Under the pieces are notes generated by a model. It was given only the letters and a program-made list of their open reading frames with translations. It made no database searches and was not told the origin of the DNA. This document shows positions 11,295-22,938 of a DNA stretch of 64,000 nucleotides, one piece after another. The translations under genes were made by a program, and so were the position numbers. The stretch covers positions 198,501-262,500 of the forward strand of contig JAGTTD010000008.1 of assembly GCA_018398585.1 (NCBI GenBank), read 5' to 3'. The DNA comes from Simmondsia chinensis (taxonomy: Eukaryota > Streptophyta > Magnoliopsida > Caryophyllales > Simmondsiaceae). How positions within the stretch are numbered: position 1 is the stretch's first letter; the number at the start of each line of letters is the position of its first letter.

Positions 11295-13654
11295 CTCTGA
11301 TTCGCTATCCAATCCCAACTTGTTAACTAGATACTTAATCACCAATCCGACGGTCATCCTCCCATCCCTGCACCCAATTTTTTATACAGTTAGTGACACA
11401 AAGTAATTTTTTCACATTTGCAAGGGAGATTACAACTTCCAACAATGACAATGAACAAGGAAAGGGGTTTAGTAAGCTTCAAACTTGGGAAAGTGGGGAC
11501 AACAATTTTAACTGCCAAGCAAATTAAAGGAAGCCCAACTTAAAATAAATGGTAAGTATTTTTTTTTTCGATAATTCAGAGCAAAACTCAACACAAACGG
11601 GCGACCCAGAGGGCCCCGAAACAAAGCAACAGAACCAAAGCACAAACAAATAAATGGTAAGTATGAATTGGAGGGAAAAATTAATTGGGAGAGAAGGAAC
11701 AGAAGTTTACTTAATTCTGAGATAACTCTTTGGCACCTGAGGCAAAAATGGTTCCTTGGCCCTGCATTCAAATCAGACGCAATCATTTATTAATTGCTCA
11801 GAAATAGAGAAGCAATGATAGAGCTTGAATTGAAACAAACAATTATTTTGAACTCCTGCTTAATTTTTTTTATTTTTTTTGGATAGTTTTTTGAAACTCG
11901 TAATACAAAAATCGACATCTAAAAGTAATGGACCCAAACAACGCAAAAAGGAAATAACTGTGAAATTGTCTCTTGCCACTTTGTGTGGTTCGTATTCTGC
12001 TCTAGTGGAATGCCGGTCATTATATCGCGATATTTCGTTATCTGTAAAAAAAAGAAAACAACTGTGAAAGAAACATACGACCCAGACGATAGCCGCAGCA
12101 AAAACCAGACCAGCGGCTAACTCTAATTTTTTTCCAATAACTAGCGATTGAACTTGCGATACTAAAACCGCCATCTCATTGTGGAGACCCAAAAGAATAG
12201 GAAAATGGCTAACTCCATTAGAATGAAAATAGAAAATACTGCACTAGGGTCTAAAGTACTGATTTGTTACAAAATTTAGGCTCCATTTTGTTCAAGCGAA
12301 AGAAAATTTTATCTTCAAAAACTTTTCTCAATTAAAAATATTTTTTTTTAAAAATTGTTATCTATTAAGTTAAAAATAGTTTCATTTTATATTGTTTATA
12401 TGAGGTTAATGCTTAGCTAAAATTAGAATAAAACATATAAAACGATTTGCTCTTTGAGAGAGAAAATGTTTTCGCTTTCGTTAAAAGAAAATTAATTTTC
12501 TCTAAAAAAAGAAAAATATTTTTCATATTGGAACTTATTACTGTCAAGTTGTGCAAAAAAACGATACAAATGACACAAAACCATGTTGTAATTTTATTCT
12601 AATATGCTTAACCCACAAACTATCCATTAAAGGATACCCAATATGAACTAGCAATCACACATCAAAACTCGAAAAAGGCACATCAATATATAGTTTAATG
12701 AAATATACTACTACTAAATGCAATCATTTCATAAATTGTATGGGTTAGCACAGGCCTATAATAATGAAATTTGACATGCACACACAAGAAAGAAAAAGAA
12801 AACAGAAAAAAAAAATAAGGAAGAAAAGAAAAGGGAGTTAACTGAATAGGGGAAGCTTGAAGAAGAAACCACAGGCCGGAGTGGGATCTCTTGGGAGGTG
12901 GGTCGATGATTCTTATACCCCCGGAGGAGGAGGAGCTTGGACCGGCAGTGGCAGCAGCGGCAGCGGCAGCGCCATCTCCGGCGGCTCTATGCATCTTCAA
13001 ATACGAACAAGAAGTAGTTGATGCTCTATTCATCAAATTATTAGGCCCAATCATACCCCACCCGCTATTACTACTACTACTTCTATTATTACTAATCATC
13101 ATCATCATCATCATCTGATCATGATGTTGATAATAATTACTCATGTTATTATAGTTAGCATAAGCTAAACTTGGACCTCCCTCCACCATCTGCAATGGGT
13201 GCGCCACCGTGTCACTGGCCAAGCCCGCGGTGGTTTGAGGGTGCTGCCCCGTTAACCCACTACTGCCTGCGCCGCCGCCTCCCAGATTGAGCTCCAGGGT
13301 TAACCCAGTTGTACCATGTGGTTCATGATCCATAGGCTTATGATGATGATGATGATGATGAGTAGAGCCAGAGACCGGTCCCAAGCCCAATTGGAGCCAA
13401 CCAGGATGTGGGTCATGCCCATGAAAGTGTTTGGTAGAGGAGGATCCGGATCCAGACCCAGACCCCGCTTCGTTGACACTGTTAGTCCTGGATTCTTGTT
13501 CAGCATCCATGAGGTTAGTAGTAGAACTATACACATCTGCTTGGGTTAATCTGGAAATGATCAAACCCTCCCAATAATTACTCGGATGATCACCAGCATG
13601 ATAATTAGTAGGGTGCTTTTGTTTGGAGAGGTGATGGGCTGGCACCATAGTCAT
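11295..13654 (-). CDS. LAX PANICLE 2-like (RAWUL-type) protein, three exons found, 3' end missing
   Basis: Plant-specific nuclear protein family. Rice LAX2 acts in axillary meristem formation; the role here is inferred. Exons on the minus strand: 13654..12843 (270 codons plus 2 nt), 11761..11711 and 11367..11295, with GT/AG borders and compatible phases. Joined they give 312 codons. Exon 1 encodes YWEGLIISRLTQADVY, two LxLxL (EAR-type) repressor motifs (WLQLGLG at residues 86-92, LTLELNL at 118-124), His, Met and Ala homopolymers, and DPPPKRSHSGLWFLLQAS. Exon 2 gives AKEPFLPQVPKSYLRIK and exon 3 gives DGRMTVGLVIKYLVNKLG...SESE, the conserved core. The expected last exon (VEI-C-GQ...LQHVRD type) was not found down to 8.7 kb. 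A uORF overlaps the start. Family assignment is from memory of the conserved core. Confidence 0.75.
11560..11647 (-). mobile_element. 88 bp 5'-truncated L1-type LINE in an intron
   Basis: The insertion sits between exons 2 and 3 of the LAX2-like gene. It is flanked by a perfect 17 bp TSD (AAATAAATGGTAAGTAT at 11543..11559 and 11648..11664). The sequence is the last ~80 bp of the 3'UTR seen at 20.7 and 29.65 kb plus a poly(A) tail (T-run on the plus strand). Confidence 0.9.
11868..12192 (-). repeat. Two nested or tandem LINE 3'-end relics in intron 1
   Basis: Two blocks (about 11868..11942 and 12121..12192) each start with a T-run and end in GACCCAAA, as at 4.5 and 32.1 kb. They lie in the first intron of the LAX2-like gene. 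Confidence 0.4.
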
Positions 13655-13800
13655 ACCGGATTACAGTAACAATAAAAACCCGATGACCCGAACTGAAGAG
13701 GCCTGGTGGGTTTAGGGTTCAATATTAACTCAAAGGGTTCATGGAGATCTGAATCGGATGATGTTGGTGGTGTTGGGGATGCTGGGTTTTCCATCAACAT
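13651..13800 (-). CDS. 49-codon uORF overlapping the LAX2-like start
   Basis: An ATG at 13800 opens a 49-residue frame beginning MLMENPASPTPPTSSDSDLH and ending GFYCYCNPV. Its TGA (13653..13651) overlaps the main ATG (13654..13652) as ATGA. If it lies on the same mRNA, ribosomes translating it would terminate exactly on the main start. An upstream exon reading is less likely because the frame differs and it ends here. Whether the peptide is conserved is unknown. Confidence 0.5.
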   Translation of the reverse strand: MLMENPASPTPPTSSDSDLHEPFELILNPKPTRPLQFGSSGFYCYCNPV

Positions 13801-14314
13801 ATGTGATCAAACCATTTGATTAGATTTGGGTTATGAATAAAGAAGGATTGAATAATAAAAATAATAATAATATTAAGGAGGAGATTTTAATTTGGTGAAA
13901 TTTACTTTCCCCTTTTGTAACACATATATGTTTGTGTGGGAGAGAGAAGAAATGAAGCGAGGAGGACACACTGATGGGGAGGGAGTCAGTTGTAATAGCG
14001 ACTTGAAGGCTTTTCTCTCCTATATTATTTTCTATCTTAATTAAAAATCTTTTGTAAAATATGGATCCTATTCCTACAAAAATTTATCAAATTTTGATAT
14101 AAAATATAGAGGTGAATAAATACTGAAATCTCGTTGTATACATTCAATTGTCTATTTAATAATTATAACCATATTATTTTGTACTGTGATCTTTTTGCTA
14201 ATTATCAAAAAAATTATAACCATATTATTAAATAATTAATTTTTATAAATTAATGAATTTCTATCAAAATATAATCAAGTAAATAAATTAAATACATGTA
14301 ATATTTCTTTTGAT

Positions 14315-14458
14315 TTTTTTTTATGATGGTAAGGACAGGGGCAGGGGGAGGGGGATAATACCCCTAAATTACCTCATAAAGAGGCCCACTTTGAGCTTAG
14401 TGGGAATCGAACCCAGGCCACCTCGTTGGCACCTGGTGTTACACACCACTATGCTATG
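14315..14458 (-). mobile_element. tRNA-derived SINE
   Basis: On the minus strand there is a box A-like TAGTGGTGTGTAACACC and an exact box B consensus GGTTCGATTCC, about the right distance apart for a tRNA-derived pol III promoter. Unrelated sequence follows, ending in an A-run. A perfect 10 bp TSD (TTCTTTTGAT) lies at 14305..14314 and 14459..14468. Confidence 0.75.
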
Positions 14459-14989
14459 TTCTTTTGATGATTAAGAGGGAGGGTAAGCTCCTCCATAGGG
14501 TAACGAAGCCCTACTTGACTTCTTTTTTCAAAATAGTTGATGCATGTCAGATTTAGGACTATCATAACTTAAACCCGATTTTTTTTCCAAAGTCTCATGC
14601 ACTACCGGCCCATTGGAGGGTTGAGGAAAGCTCGGGGGAGGACATAGAAGAACAAAGAGTGGGACTAGTTATACCAGGCGGAAGAGGAGGGATGGCGCGG
14701 TCCACAGAACCAGCAATGCCATCCCCCACTAGATCATAACGATTGCAGTTAAGTTACGTAAAACATTCAATGTGGTTGAAGATTTTGGATAAAAGGGCGG
14801 TATGAAGATTTTCCTTATTCGCTGGATGAGGTTGCTAGGAACGTCGAGTGCATTAAAACTTGGAGAGGCATGAGGCTGAGTTGATGTTGGTACTTTGAAG
14901 CTATTTTCACAGGTAATTCTAGTGCATGTTAGTCATAGAAGCAAGTCAGAAGTACTGCAGGAAGGGGTCTGACCGCAAGCTACTTTAGG

Positions 14990-15190
14990 CATGGGTTAGA
15001 GTTTTTTGTAGGGTTTGTTTCTACACGTTTTAAGATAGTTTGGGTGGTTATTGACCTGATTTTTGTATTCACTTTGCTGTATTTCTGTTTTTGGTGTGTG
15101 TTGTGTTGTTTTTGGCACTGCTGGGCCTTACTCCTGCAGATGCATCCTATCTAGTATTGTGAGCTTTGCTCCTTATCTATCGAAAAAAAA
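14990..15190 (+). repeat. L1-type LINE 3' end
   Basis: GT-rich 3'UTR-like sequence closing with GTGAGCTTTGCTCCTTATCT, then CGAAAAAAAA, which matches the GAGCTTTGCT...ATCGAAAA terminus of the other L1-type copies in this window. 5' limit unclear. Confidence 0.5.
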
Positions 15191-15224
15191 TGAAGCAGTC
15201 AAGGTGCTCTTGGCCTACATTAGT

Positions 15225-15530
15225 TGGAACACCTAAACCAGCCTTAGCACAATATTTTCACCCACCATCTCATCAACAGCCTCCTTATAAACACCATTAT
15301 TAAGCTCCGTCTCTACACCAAGACTAACTGAGATCAACATCCTTAGTCACTTCAATAACACTAGTAGGGTTGAAACTATGAGTGCTTTCAGAGGAACCCG
15401 CAAAAGCTAGCGAGCCAACCAGAACAAGGGAAGCCCCCACGATATCACCAACATCATCCGTATCACTAACACCACCAGCTCCTGTAGGAGCCCTATCCAC
15501 TCGCTCCTCCGCTGTCTTGGTTGATTATTT
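15225..15530 (-). pseudogene. LINE ORF1 fragment
   Basis: The minus strand aligns with 4565..4815 of the plus strand. Both carry GAGTGGATAGGG, a GATGATGTTG block, CACTCATAGT/CTCTCATAGT, then ACTAGTG and GAAGTGACTAAGGATGTTGA. It is the acidic ORF1 middle region with stops. Confidence 0.6.
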
Positions 15531-15674
15531 GATAAAGAAGGATTCCCACTACTAAAATAAGTCTTTTAGATTGTTTGGACAGATGAAAGTGATTCTTTGC
15601 CATCTTCTTATGGTAGTCTAAAGACTCCATGTGGTCTTGTAAATAAAAGAAAAAAGATGTCCCATGATTCATTA

Positions 15675-15998
15675 CTAGATGAACAAAATGAACAAATGAT
15701 CTAATTCAAGTGTCTCAATTTTCACTTGTCTATTCTTTTTGTTTATCCTCTCAAAAATGACCAAACAAACCAATAACTTAATCCTAGGAGGGACAATGTC
15801 AATCCAAATATCTTTTATCTTATTAGTGGTTGGGCTTCCTAAAGCTGGAATTGCATCAATATAAAATTGGAGGTGGCTAGCAAAATGCACTCTTAGGATC
15901 GTAATGTCATGCCAAGATATCATCAACAAAAGGATGGATCTTTGCTTCTTACAGGTCGCAGTGTAACTAAAGCTAGGCTTCCCAATCGAGTGAGCCAC
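15675..15998 (-). pseudogene. LINE ORF2 C-terminal fragment (zf-RVT-like)
   Basis: The translation contains DIWIDIVPPRIKLLVCLVIF, which resembles the W-K-VPPR-K-F-W motif of the domain following reverse transcriptase in plant L1 LINEs. It lies upstream, on the minus strand, of the ORF1 fragment, which is the reverse of the order in one element. At least two insertions are therefore implied. Confidence 0.45.
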
Positions 15999-16711
15999 GA
16001 TGCCATCCTATATTCCAGTGTCAAGTATTGCCATCCAGAAAACCCATGTGCTGCGTGACAGAGTGTTGTTGTAGGGTGAGGGAGAAGAGTTTTAAGTATT
16101 TATCTTCTAAAAAATAAAATACATGTAGTATGAGCTTTCTATTCATACATTAGGAAAAAACAGTAAGAGTCGGTGATGCAACGTGCGCAAACAGAAGCTG
16201 AGTTCAAACAATTCAATTGTCTTTCTTATTCGAGATTGAGGAAACAATAAAAATTAAAAAAGTATTGACTAATTCATTTATATTTAAGAAATTGAAACAA
16301 TAGAAAAAGGAGAATAATCTTCCAAATTACAATTAATAAAAAAAACAACCTTACAATTTTTAGAGTTTGCGCATTAAAAATGTCATTTTAATTCGAAATA
16401 GTAAAGGTAAGTAACTCATTCGGTTTTTATTGAAAAACAAAATGAAGGGTAAGTAACCTTATAGTTTTCTGTTGATTAAGCATGCCTAAATGGAGAAGAA
16501 AATATCTAAATCGGGGATTATATATGTGTGTGTGAGAATGTGAGAAATGAGATGGTGAATTTTGAACAACACAATTGGTTGAAAAGGGGGAAGAGGGTGA
16601 TGTTAGGTGGAAGAAGATAATATCAGCAATCAAATGAACAGTTTAGAATTCACCCTCTCACGCTCATAAGAGTCATCCCCCACATATATATATATATAGG
16701 GTACAACAATA

Positions 16712-16850
16712 AAAAAACCCAATGCCTCAATGGCTCCCGCACATGTAGGGTCCGGGAGGGATGGGAGGTACGTAGTTTTAGTCCTTCAGGGTGCTACTCT
16801 AAAGGGAGGCTATATCCGAGGACCCCCCCGACTTGAGAAGTATAAGGCAT
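16712..16850 (-). repeat. RTE-LINE/SINE tail fragment without 5S head
   Basis: The minus strand carries the shared tail: GGGTCCTCGG-ATAGCCTCCC, an inverted repeat, a degenerate CTACGTAC, GTGCGGGAGCC and GGCATTGGG. Upstream of the tail the sequence is not 5S-like; it loosely fits the RTE LINE 3'UTR. Confidence 0.6.
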
Positions 16851-16950
16851 AAAAGCATAAAAGCATCTAAGCGTAATAGCATAGTATATGACAGAAGGCA
16901 AGCCAATAGAGAGCATACAACAGTAATAGGTAATAAGGCATATAGATATG

Positions 16951-17382
16951 GGGTGATTCTTTAAATTAGCACTTTTAGGCATTTCGATTGCGAAAATACC
17001 GTGTGAAAATTAAAAATTATCAATATTTATCAAAAAATCTCAAAATAGCAGCCCAATCAGCTTGTTCTTGACACGTAAGTAAGGGTAAAATTGTCAATTT
17101 GCAATATTAACCTAAAGAAGAAAGAAAACTAAAATTGAAAAAAAAAATTAGCGTAATGTTCATAGCTTAAGAAACGTATCTCCATACAATATGAGTGCTA
17201 TGATCCTAATTTTTTTAAAATTTAATTTTCTTTTCTCAATCTAATATTACAAATTGACTATTTTACCCCTACTTTATATACATGTTAACCAGGCCTGCTA
17301 TTTTGAAAACTTTAAAATTTTCACTTCACATAAATTTTAAATTTTGACATGCTATTTTAAAAATAAAATAGCAGAATTACCC
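16951..17382. mobile_element. Foldback MITE with TIRs over 100 bp
   Basis: The two halves are inverted repeats. GGGTGATTCT at the left pairs with the complement of GAATTACCC at the right, and the internal arms share TAAAAT-GTCAATTTG-AATATTA. No coding capacity. Flanks TAGATATG and TAGATACA are a possible degenerate TSD. The long TIRs suggest a Mutator-like origin, which is inferred. Confidence 0.65.
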
Positions 17383-17399
17383 TAGATACATATACATGT

Positions 17400-18900
17400 C
17401 TAGATCATTTTTGATATATAACATCAATGAGATGAGATAGATGTATTATTGAAGACCAAATAATAAGATATAATTTCACCAAATAATAAGATATAAACAA
17501 TAAAATTGCCTTTTGACTTTTATTACGAAGGGAATGTATGTTGTTTCTCTTCCGTCAAACTGCAATCAATTAGTTTTTCTCTTTCAGCAATGCGTGCCCC
17601 AAAAAATAATCAATATATATATATAATTAATAATATTACACTAACTATTTATTAGCATATTAAAATGTAATTTAATATCATTTTTTATAAGTAAATGATA
17701 TTCGATCTTACTGTAAGATAGAGAATTGATATATATTTAAAATTTTACAGAGTTATTAGATTATTAAAATTGAGAGTAACTAATGTTCTCCTTAGCAGAT
17801 TATTTAATACATATAGTTTGGAATAAAATTTAATGTATTTAGTATATTTTCTTTTTGTATTTTATTTCCCTTTAATCCAGCAGAAAAGCTGTACTTTTGG
17901 GCGTGGCTCCAAAAGACAAATTTACAAAAAAAAAAAAAAATTCACTTCTTTTTAAAGGATATTCCAAAAAGGCCCTTTTGCTCCTACCTCTTTGTCATCC
18001 TTGTTATACAAAGGTAAATTCTTTTAATAATTGACAAAATAAAGGTAGAAATATTTTTTTTGTTTTTAATAATTAGTAAGAGAACTTACAATATAAGACT
18101 GGTGTATCCATTAAGATGTAAGCTAATAGAGCTCACAAAAGCAAAAAAGCAATAACGTAACACAAGATAAAATATACAATACTTATTAATTAGAAATGAC
18201 ATAAATTAATTTCACATTTTCGAGAATCATTAAAATAAAGAACTTTTGAAAATTATTATAGAAAAAACCTCATCATTTAGGTTCAGTTAGCGAATTTGAT
18301 TTAAAAGAAAATTTGACTCTATTTAACTTTTTTTTTTTTTTCTCTCTGTTTAACTTTTTATTCATCACTTTGTGCCAAATGAAGAAAAATTAAAAAATGA
18401 TAATAAATCATACTTTTTTTTCTCCACTACCAAACAGAGCCCCATATATGATGCATGTAAGATGAGTGTCCAAGAGTTCATGGAACAACTGGACAGTAAG
18501 AAGTCCAAACAGTCGAGTAGGAAGAAATGAGATATAATTATAACTTTAAATGAGTATAACTTTTGATCTATAAAGAGTGACAAAGCCATTACATGTCAAA
18601 ATGAAACTCTTGGTACGACCTATAACACACATATAAACTCCTACGCAAATAAGTAGACATGAGACAGCAACTAAGTGCATATATATAAACTGATCAAACA
18701 CAAATAAATAGAAAGAAACGAAGAAGGGAGTGGGATGGCATGATGACCATAGCTGTCTTATGTTAGTAAATACTAGTAGTATTAATTTATATATAAAAGT
18801 ATGATACAAAAGGGGGCATTATTTGTATTATATAATCATCATAAACAAATAAATATGGAGCTGGGTTTGCATCATGGTGTTTGCCATTCAACATAAACTA
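17400..18900. other. Intergenic, no gene recognised
   Basis: AT-rich. Contains a T-run with LINE-tail-like sequence near 18058..18110. Minus-strand frames at 18365..18809 show no recognisable domain. Confidence 0.4.
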
Positions 18901-19199
18901 CAGCTATGTACGTATCAACCTTGCCCCTTTTTTTTTATTTGCATTTTGGTGTAGTTTAATGCCCCCAAATCCCTCTTATACCTTGCTGAAATTTGAGCGC
19001 ATGATACTAAAGTTAGGGGCATTTTTTTTAAGATATAAAAGATAACACGCCTGAAATGAACAGCGAGAAAAGCCCGCAGAGCGGAACAGGAAAAAAAGAA
19101 AAGAAAAGAAAGAGAACCACGACAGAAGGAAGCGAACAAAACGACATAAAAACGGAGACATGATACCTCCAGAACAGATCACTCTTGTATCGTAAATGT

Positions 19200-19450
19200 A
19201 TTTGATTTTAGACCACATATGAACATCTTTGTTTCTCTTCTTCTTACAGGAGCAAAATCGAAGGCAGTGGGGAGTGAAATTGGGTTTGCTTCTAATTCCG
19301 TGGGGAGCAATATCGCTAGAGAGGGGAGTGGCAGCTGGCAATGACGTCAGCACTGGTGGTGACGGGGCTGGTTGCGGGGGTGAACATGGTGATTCATCAT
19401 TAGGGTTTGTGTTCGACACTCCTCTGTATCACTTGCTCTGATATCATATA
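19200..19450 (-). repeat. Possible LTR-retroelement PBS and gag start relic
   Basis: On the minus strand TGATATCAGAGCA (complement at 19434..19447) resembles the TGGTATCAGAGC initiator-tRNA primer-binding site. It is followed by a frame reading SNTNPNDESPCSPPQPAPSP. No LTR could be delimited upstream, where a SINE has inserted. Weak. Confidence 0.3.
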
Positions 19451-19523
19451 GATTGAGGAAATGCCCTTTATGAATACGAGCATACTATATAGACGAAGGA
19501 TAAAATACAGTACAATATAAAAA

Positions 19524-19760
19524 GAAAAAAAGGAACATACCCAGTGCCTCAAAGGCTCCCGCCTACGCACGGTCTGGCGGGGCGAATGTACGCAGCCTTC
19601 CCCCTTCAAGGTGTTAACATGAAGAGAGGATTTTTCCAGTATCCCCAACCTGAGGGTGAAGACTTTCCAGAAGGTCACCCATCCTGGTACTACGTTCGCC
19701 CAAGCACACTTAACTTCGAAGTTTTAATGGGATCCGGTGACGGCGTATTGGTGCCCTCTT
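19524..19760 (-). mobile_element. 5S rRNA-derived SINE, near full-length copy
   Basis: Reverse orientation. The tail terminus is at 19532, the stem-loop at about 19590..19630, and the 5S part at 19645..19745 ends with the complement of CACCAATACGCCGTCACCGG. Flanking TATAAAAA on both sides may be a short TSD. Several mutations in the box regions suggest it is inactive. Confidence 0.88.
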
Positions 19761-20565
19761 ATAAAAATAATATATATAAACATAAAATATAAATTATACA
19801 AAAATACTCTAAAATACTCTTATACCGAATATAATTACACAATAAAAAAAAATGACTCCTTTTAGTTTACATTATTGATCTCTAATTTGATTTAAACTAT
19901 ATATGTTTCTAAAGAGAAGTGCCTTGCACTCACCCTCCCTGTAAATTCCAGTATGATCTCCGATTAGTGAAATCTTTTTGATTCAGTTAAGCTCAGAGAG
20001 GTATAGGTAATTGATACATAATTAAAAAAAAAAAACTTAGAAGTTTATAATATATTAATTTAGATAAAAACTAATATAATTGAGTACATCATAATTAGTA
20101 TAATTAGAATAGAAGTAAGTAAAAAAGAGGAACAGTTGGGTTCTGAAAAGGTAAAAGGGTTCACTTTGCAGCCCCATGATGTAAGAGTGTCACAATTCAC
20201 AAGAAACTGGGCCTCACTTTTAGAATTATGTCATCCCCTCCCTAATTAATTCACCCCAATATTCATTCTTCAATTTGAATCGAATCCACAAATTCATACA
20301 CAAAACCCACCCACCCCCCCCTCTTTTTTTTTTATATTTGGAAATGGTAAATCGCATATGCTTTATCAAATAGAGTACACAAGTCTGATTAAAAGAAGAC
20401 AAAACATACGTGAAAATAAGAGAAATAATAGCGCCCAAAAATTGAAGCCAGGGAATGATTGGTTCAGACCTAGAAATAATTTGCTTTACAAATTGGTTCA
20501 ACACAAAGTTAGTTTATCTCGAAGAATTAATAAGCAAACTGAATATGATTAAAACTAGTAAGTAA

Positions 20566-20757
20566 TGCCTGTTTTGGCTTGTTCGTAGGGGGCTTTGGTG
20601 CGATAGGTCTAGGCTTGTTTTTGTTTTGGTTGGGTGGTTGTTGTCTCTTTTGCACTGCTGTTGCTTTTGTTTGTGCTTTGGTTCTGTTGCTTTATTTCGG
20701 GGCCCTCTGGGTCGCCCGTTTGTATTGAGCTTTGCTCTGAATTATCGAAAAAAAAAA
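20566..20757 (+). mobile_element. 5'-truncated copy of the ORF1-only LINE 3'UTR
   Basis: Closely similar to 29,487..29,677. Shared blocks include TTTTGGCTTGTTCG, GGGGCTTTGGTG, GTTTTGGTTGGGTGGTTGTT and GGGGCCCTCTGGGT. Ends in an 11-base A-run. TSD not resolved. Confidence 0.8.
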
Positions 20758-20899
20758 ATGTCAAAATATTTTGAATTGAGAGGTGGAGCTCCATTGTTAA
20801 TGAAGAATTTGGACTTAACAAGAAGCAAATATAAAAATCATGGGACAATTATGCACACTGGAAGGGCAGCCCTCAAAGTAATACCCCTTTTTGTGTAGC

Positions 20900-22230
20900 C
20901 TGCTCATGCCTATAAACGGACAAACATAAATAAGCAATATTATGGGTAATACATAAACTGGCAAATTGAGTTATTGTGTGTTTTAAATATGTGATTAATA
21001 TATAACTTAATTATATTTTATGCGATATATGAAAGATGTTTGTATTTTGAAAAGGTCTAAGAAGTAGTTTCTTACCTAATTTGTAATGCCGTAATTTCTT
21101 TGTATATATTATATGTCCACTGTGATGTAGTTATAATTGTTGGTATAAATATAGTCACAAATGGTTAGAGTTACATAAATTTTTGATATAAACCGTAAAA
21201 TGTAAATGAATTAATTATGAGAAAGCAATTATTTTACTATTAAAAAGATGATTAAATAACGTAAGTAGAGTAGGATAAATAAGAGTGGGAGCCAATACAA
21301 GAAGCCCTGAGCTTCTGCAAGTCGCATGCAGGCCTTCGCTTTCTTCGAAAAAACATTCTCATTCTTGTTTACTGATTCCCCACTGCCACTGGGGTTTCAT
21401 TTATTTATTTACTTACATTACTTTGGCTATTTTTATTATGTATATGCTCAAACAACATCTATTAATGTATTATTCATCACATTTTTCTATATTTATTTTT
21501 GCCTTAATTATTCTATATTTAGGAATATATTATGTTTAAAGAAGAACAATGGAGACAGAACAATATTTTATGGAGTATTAATATCGTATATTTTCCAAAT
21601 AAAGGCATGATGTGATGTACTTTCTTACTCTACGAATGAAATTGTTAGAGAAAATGCATCAAAAGCTAGTCCAGGCCTTGGCCGGGGTAATTAGGAGCTG
21701 GGTTAATTCACGTAAAACTTGACTTTGGCTTAGAAGGGTAGAATGTTCTTCTTATTTCTTGCTTTGTGTCACCTTTCCACACTCAGGTGGTATTTTTGGG
21801 CTTTGGTCTAATGGGATTTTGGCTTTTATATTATGATGAGTCATCTTGTTATTTATATAAAAAACAAATAATTGAGCTTCTAATTAATATACTTTAAGTG
21901 ATAAACTGCTCCATTACTTTAATATTTATCAATAAAATACAAAATAATTACAATTAAATACATCTTAATTGTATTCTAAGACACATGATAGAAAAACAAA
22001 AAGAATTAAAAATGAAGTTTGTTGTATAGCACTAATTTTATAATGAAGAAAATGGCAGGAGTTGCAAACTCCAGCAACATTGAGATGCGCTGCATGTTCT
22101 ATTCCACTTATTAAAAAAAAAAAAAAAGGGAATTATTATTATTATTATTGTGTAGTGTTATTTGTTAGATGACATGAAAGCGTAGGCGTGCTCTCTTGTG
22201 TCAGTGCATGGGCATCTACGGCCATTTTTG
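20900..22230. other. Intergenic, no gene recognised
   Basis: AT-rich sequence with an A-run near 22110 and an ATT microsatellite at 22134..22149. Nothing coding that I can support. Confidence 0.4.
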
Positions 22231-22288
22231 ACTTTAAATCCTCCATGCAATTGTCTTATTTTTGTAAAGGAAAAAAAAATTATATACA

Positions 22289-22333
<45 letters not shown>

Positions 22334-22334
22334 A

Positions 22335-22621
22335 GGGTCCCGTTTTTATAAGAGGGCGAGAGTATAAAAGGGGCGAATCCTGACCCTCCATTGTAATAGA
22401 CGGCCAATTTGTTGAACATTAAAAAAATTAATAATTTACGACCATAATTTGTTGAGTATTGAAAGGAAATTTTTTTTTCCCTTACCCCTTCTTTCTTTCT
22501 GCCCCATGAAGGGTATAGACCGTAAATTGTTAATTTTTTTTAATGTTCAACAAATCTTGGCCGTCCATTACAATAGAGGGCCAAAATTCGCCCCTCTCAC
22601 GCTCTCATAAGAACGCCACCC
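22335..22621. mobile_element. Foldback MITE inside an AT microsatellite
   Basis: About 100 bp terminal inverted repeats. GGGTCCCGTTTTTATAAGAG at the left pairs with the complement of CTCTCATAAGAACGCCACCC at the right, and TTGTTGAACATTAAAAAAA pairs inside. It lies in a TA repeat, so the TSD cannot be read. Related end sequence recurs near 16,650..16,680. Confidence 0.75.
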
Positions 22622-22938
22622 ATATATATATGTATATATAGATTTTTGATAAATAAAGCATAGCTCAATACAAATCGGCGACCCAACAATCGGGGTATAT
22701 ATATATGTAACACAACTCCTATAGAAAGGGTAAGAAATGAAAGTAAAAAATAACTATTATTTAATCTAAATCAAGAAAATCTAAGCCATTCACTTTAACT
22801 AGAGGTGTAAAAGTAATTTTAAAATCTTGCTTTTATGAGAAAGTGAAAGGTGAGAAGAGAAAACAATGACAATTGAATCTAAATAAAAGAAATTTAGGCA
22901 ATTAATTTTAATAAAATGTATAAAAGTAATCGGTAGTC

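Noticed and set aside
13094..13110. TGATGA words as snoRNA C boxes
   Set aside because: They come from the Met codon repeat of the LAX2-like exon, with no D box or terminal stem.
12891..13549. Plus-strand frames opposite the LAX2-like exon
   Set aside because: These are antisense shadows of the His-, Met- and Ala-rich codons of the real exon.
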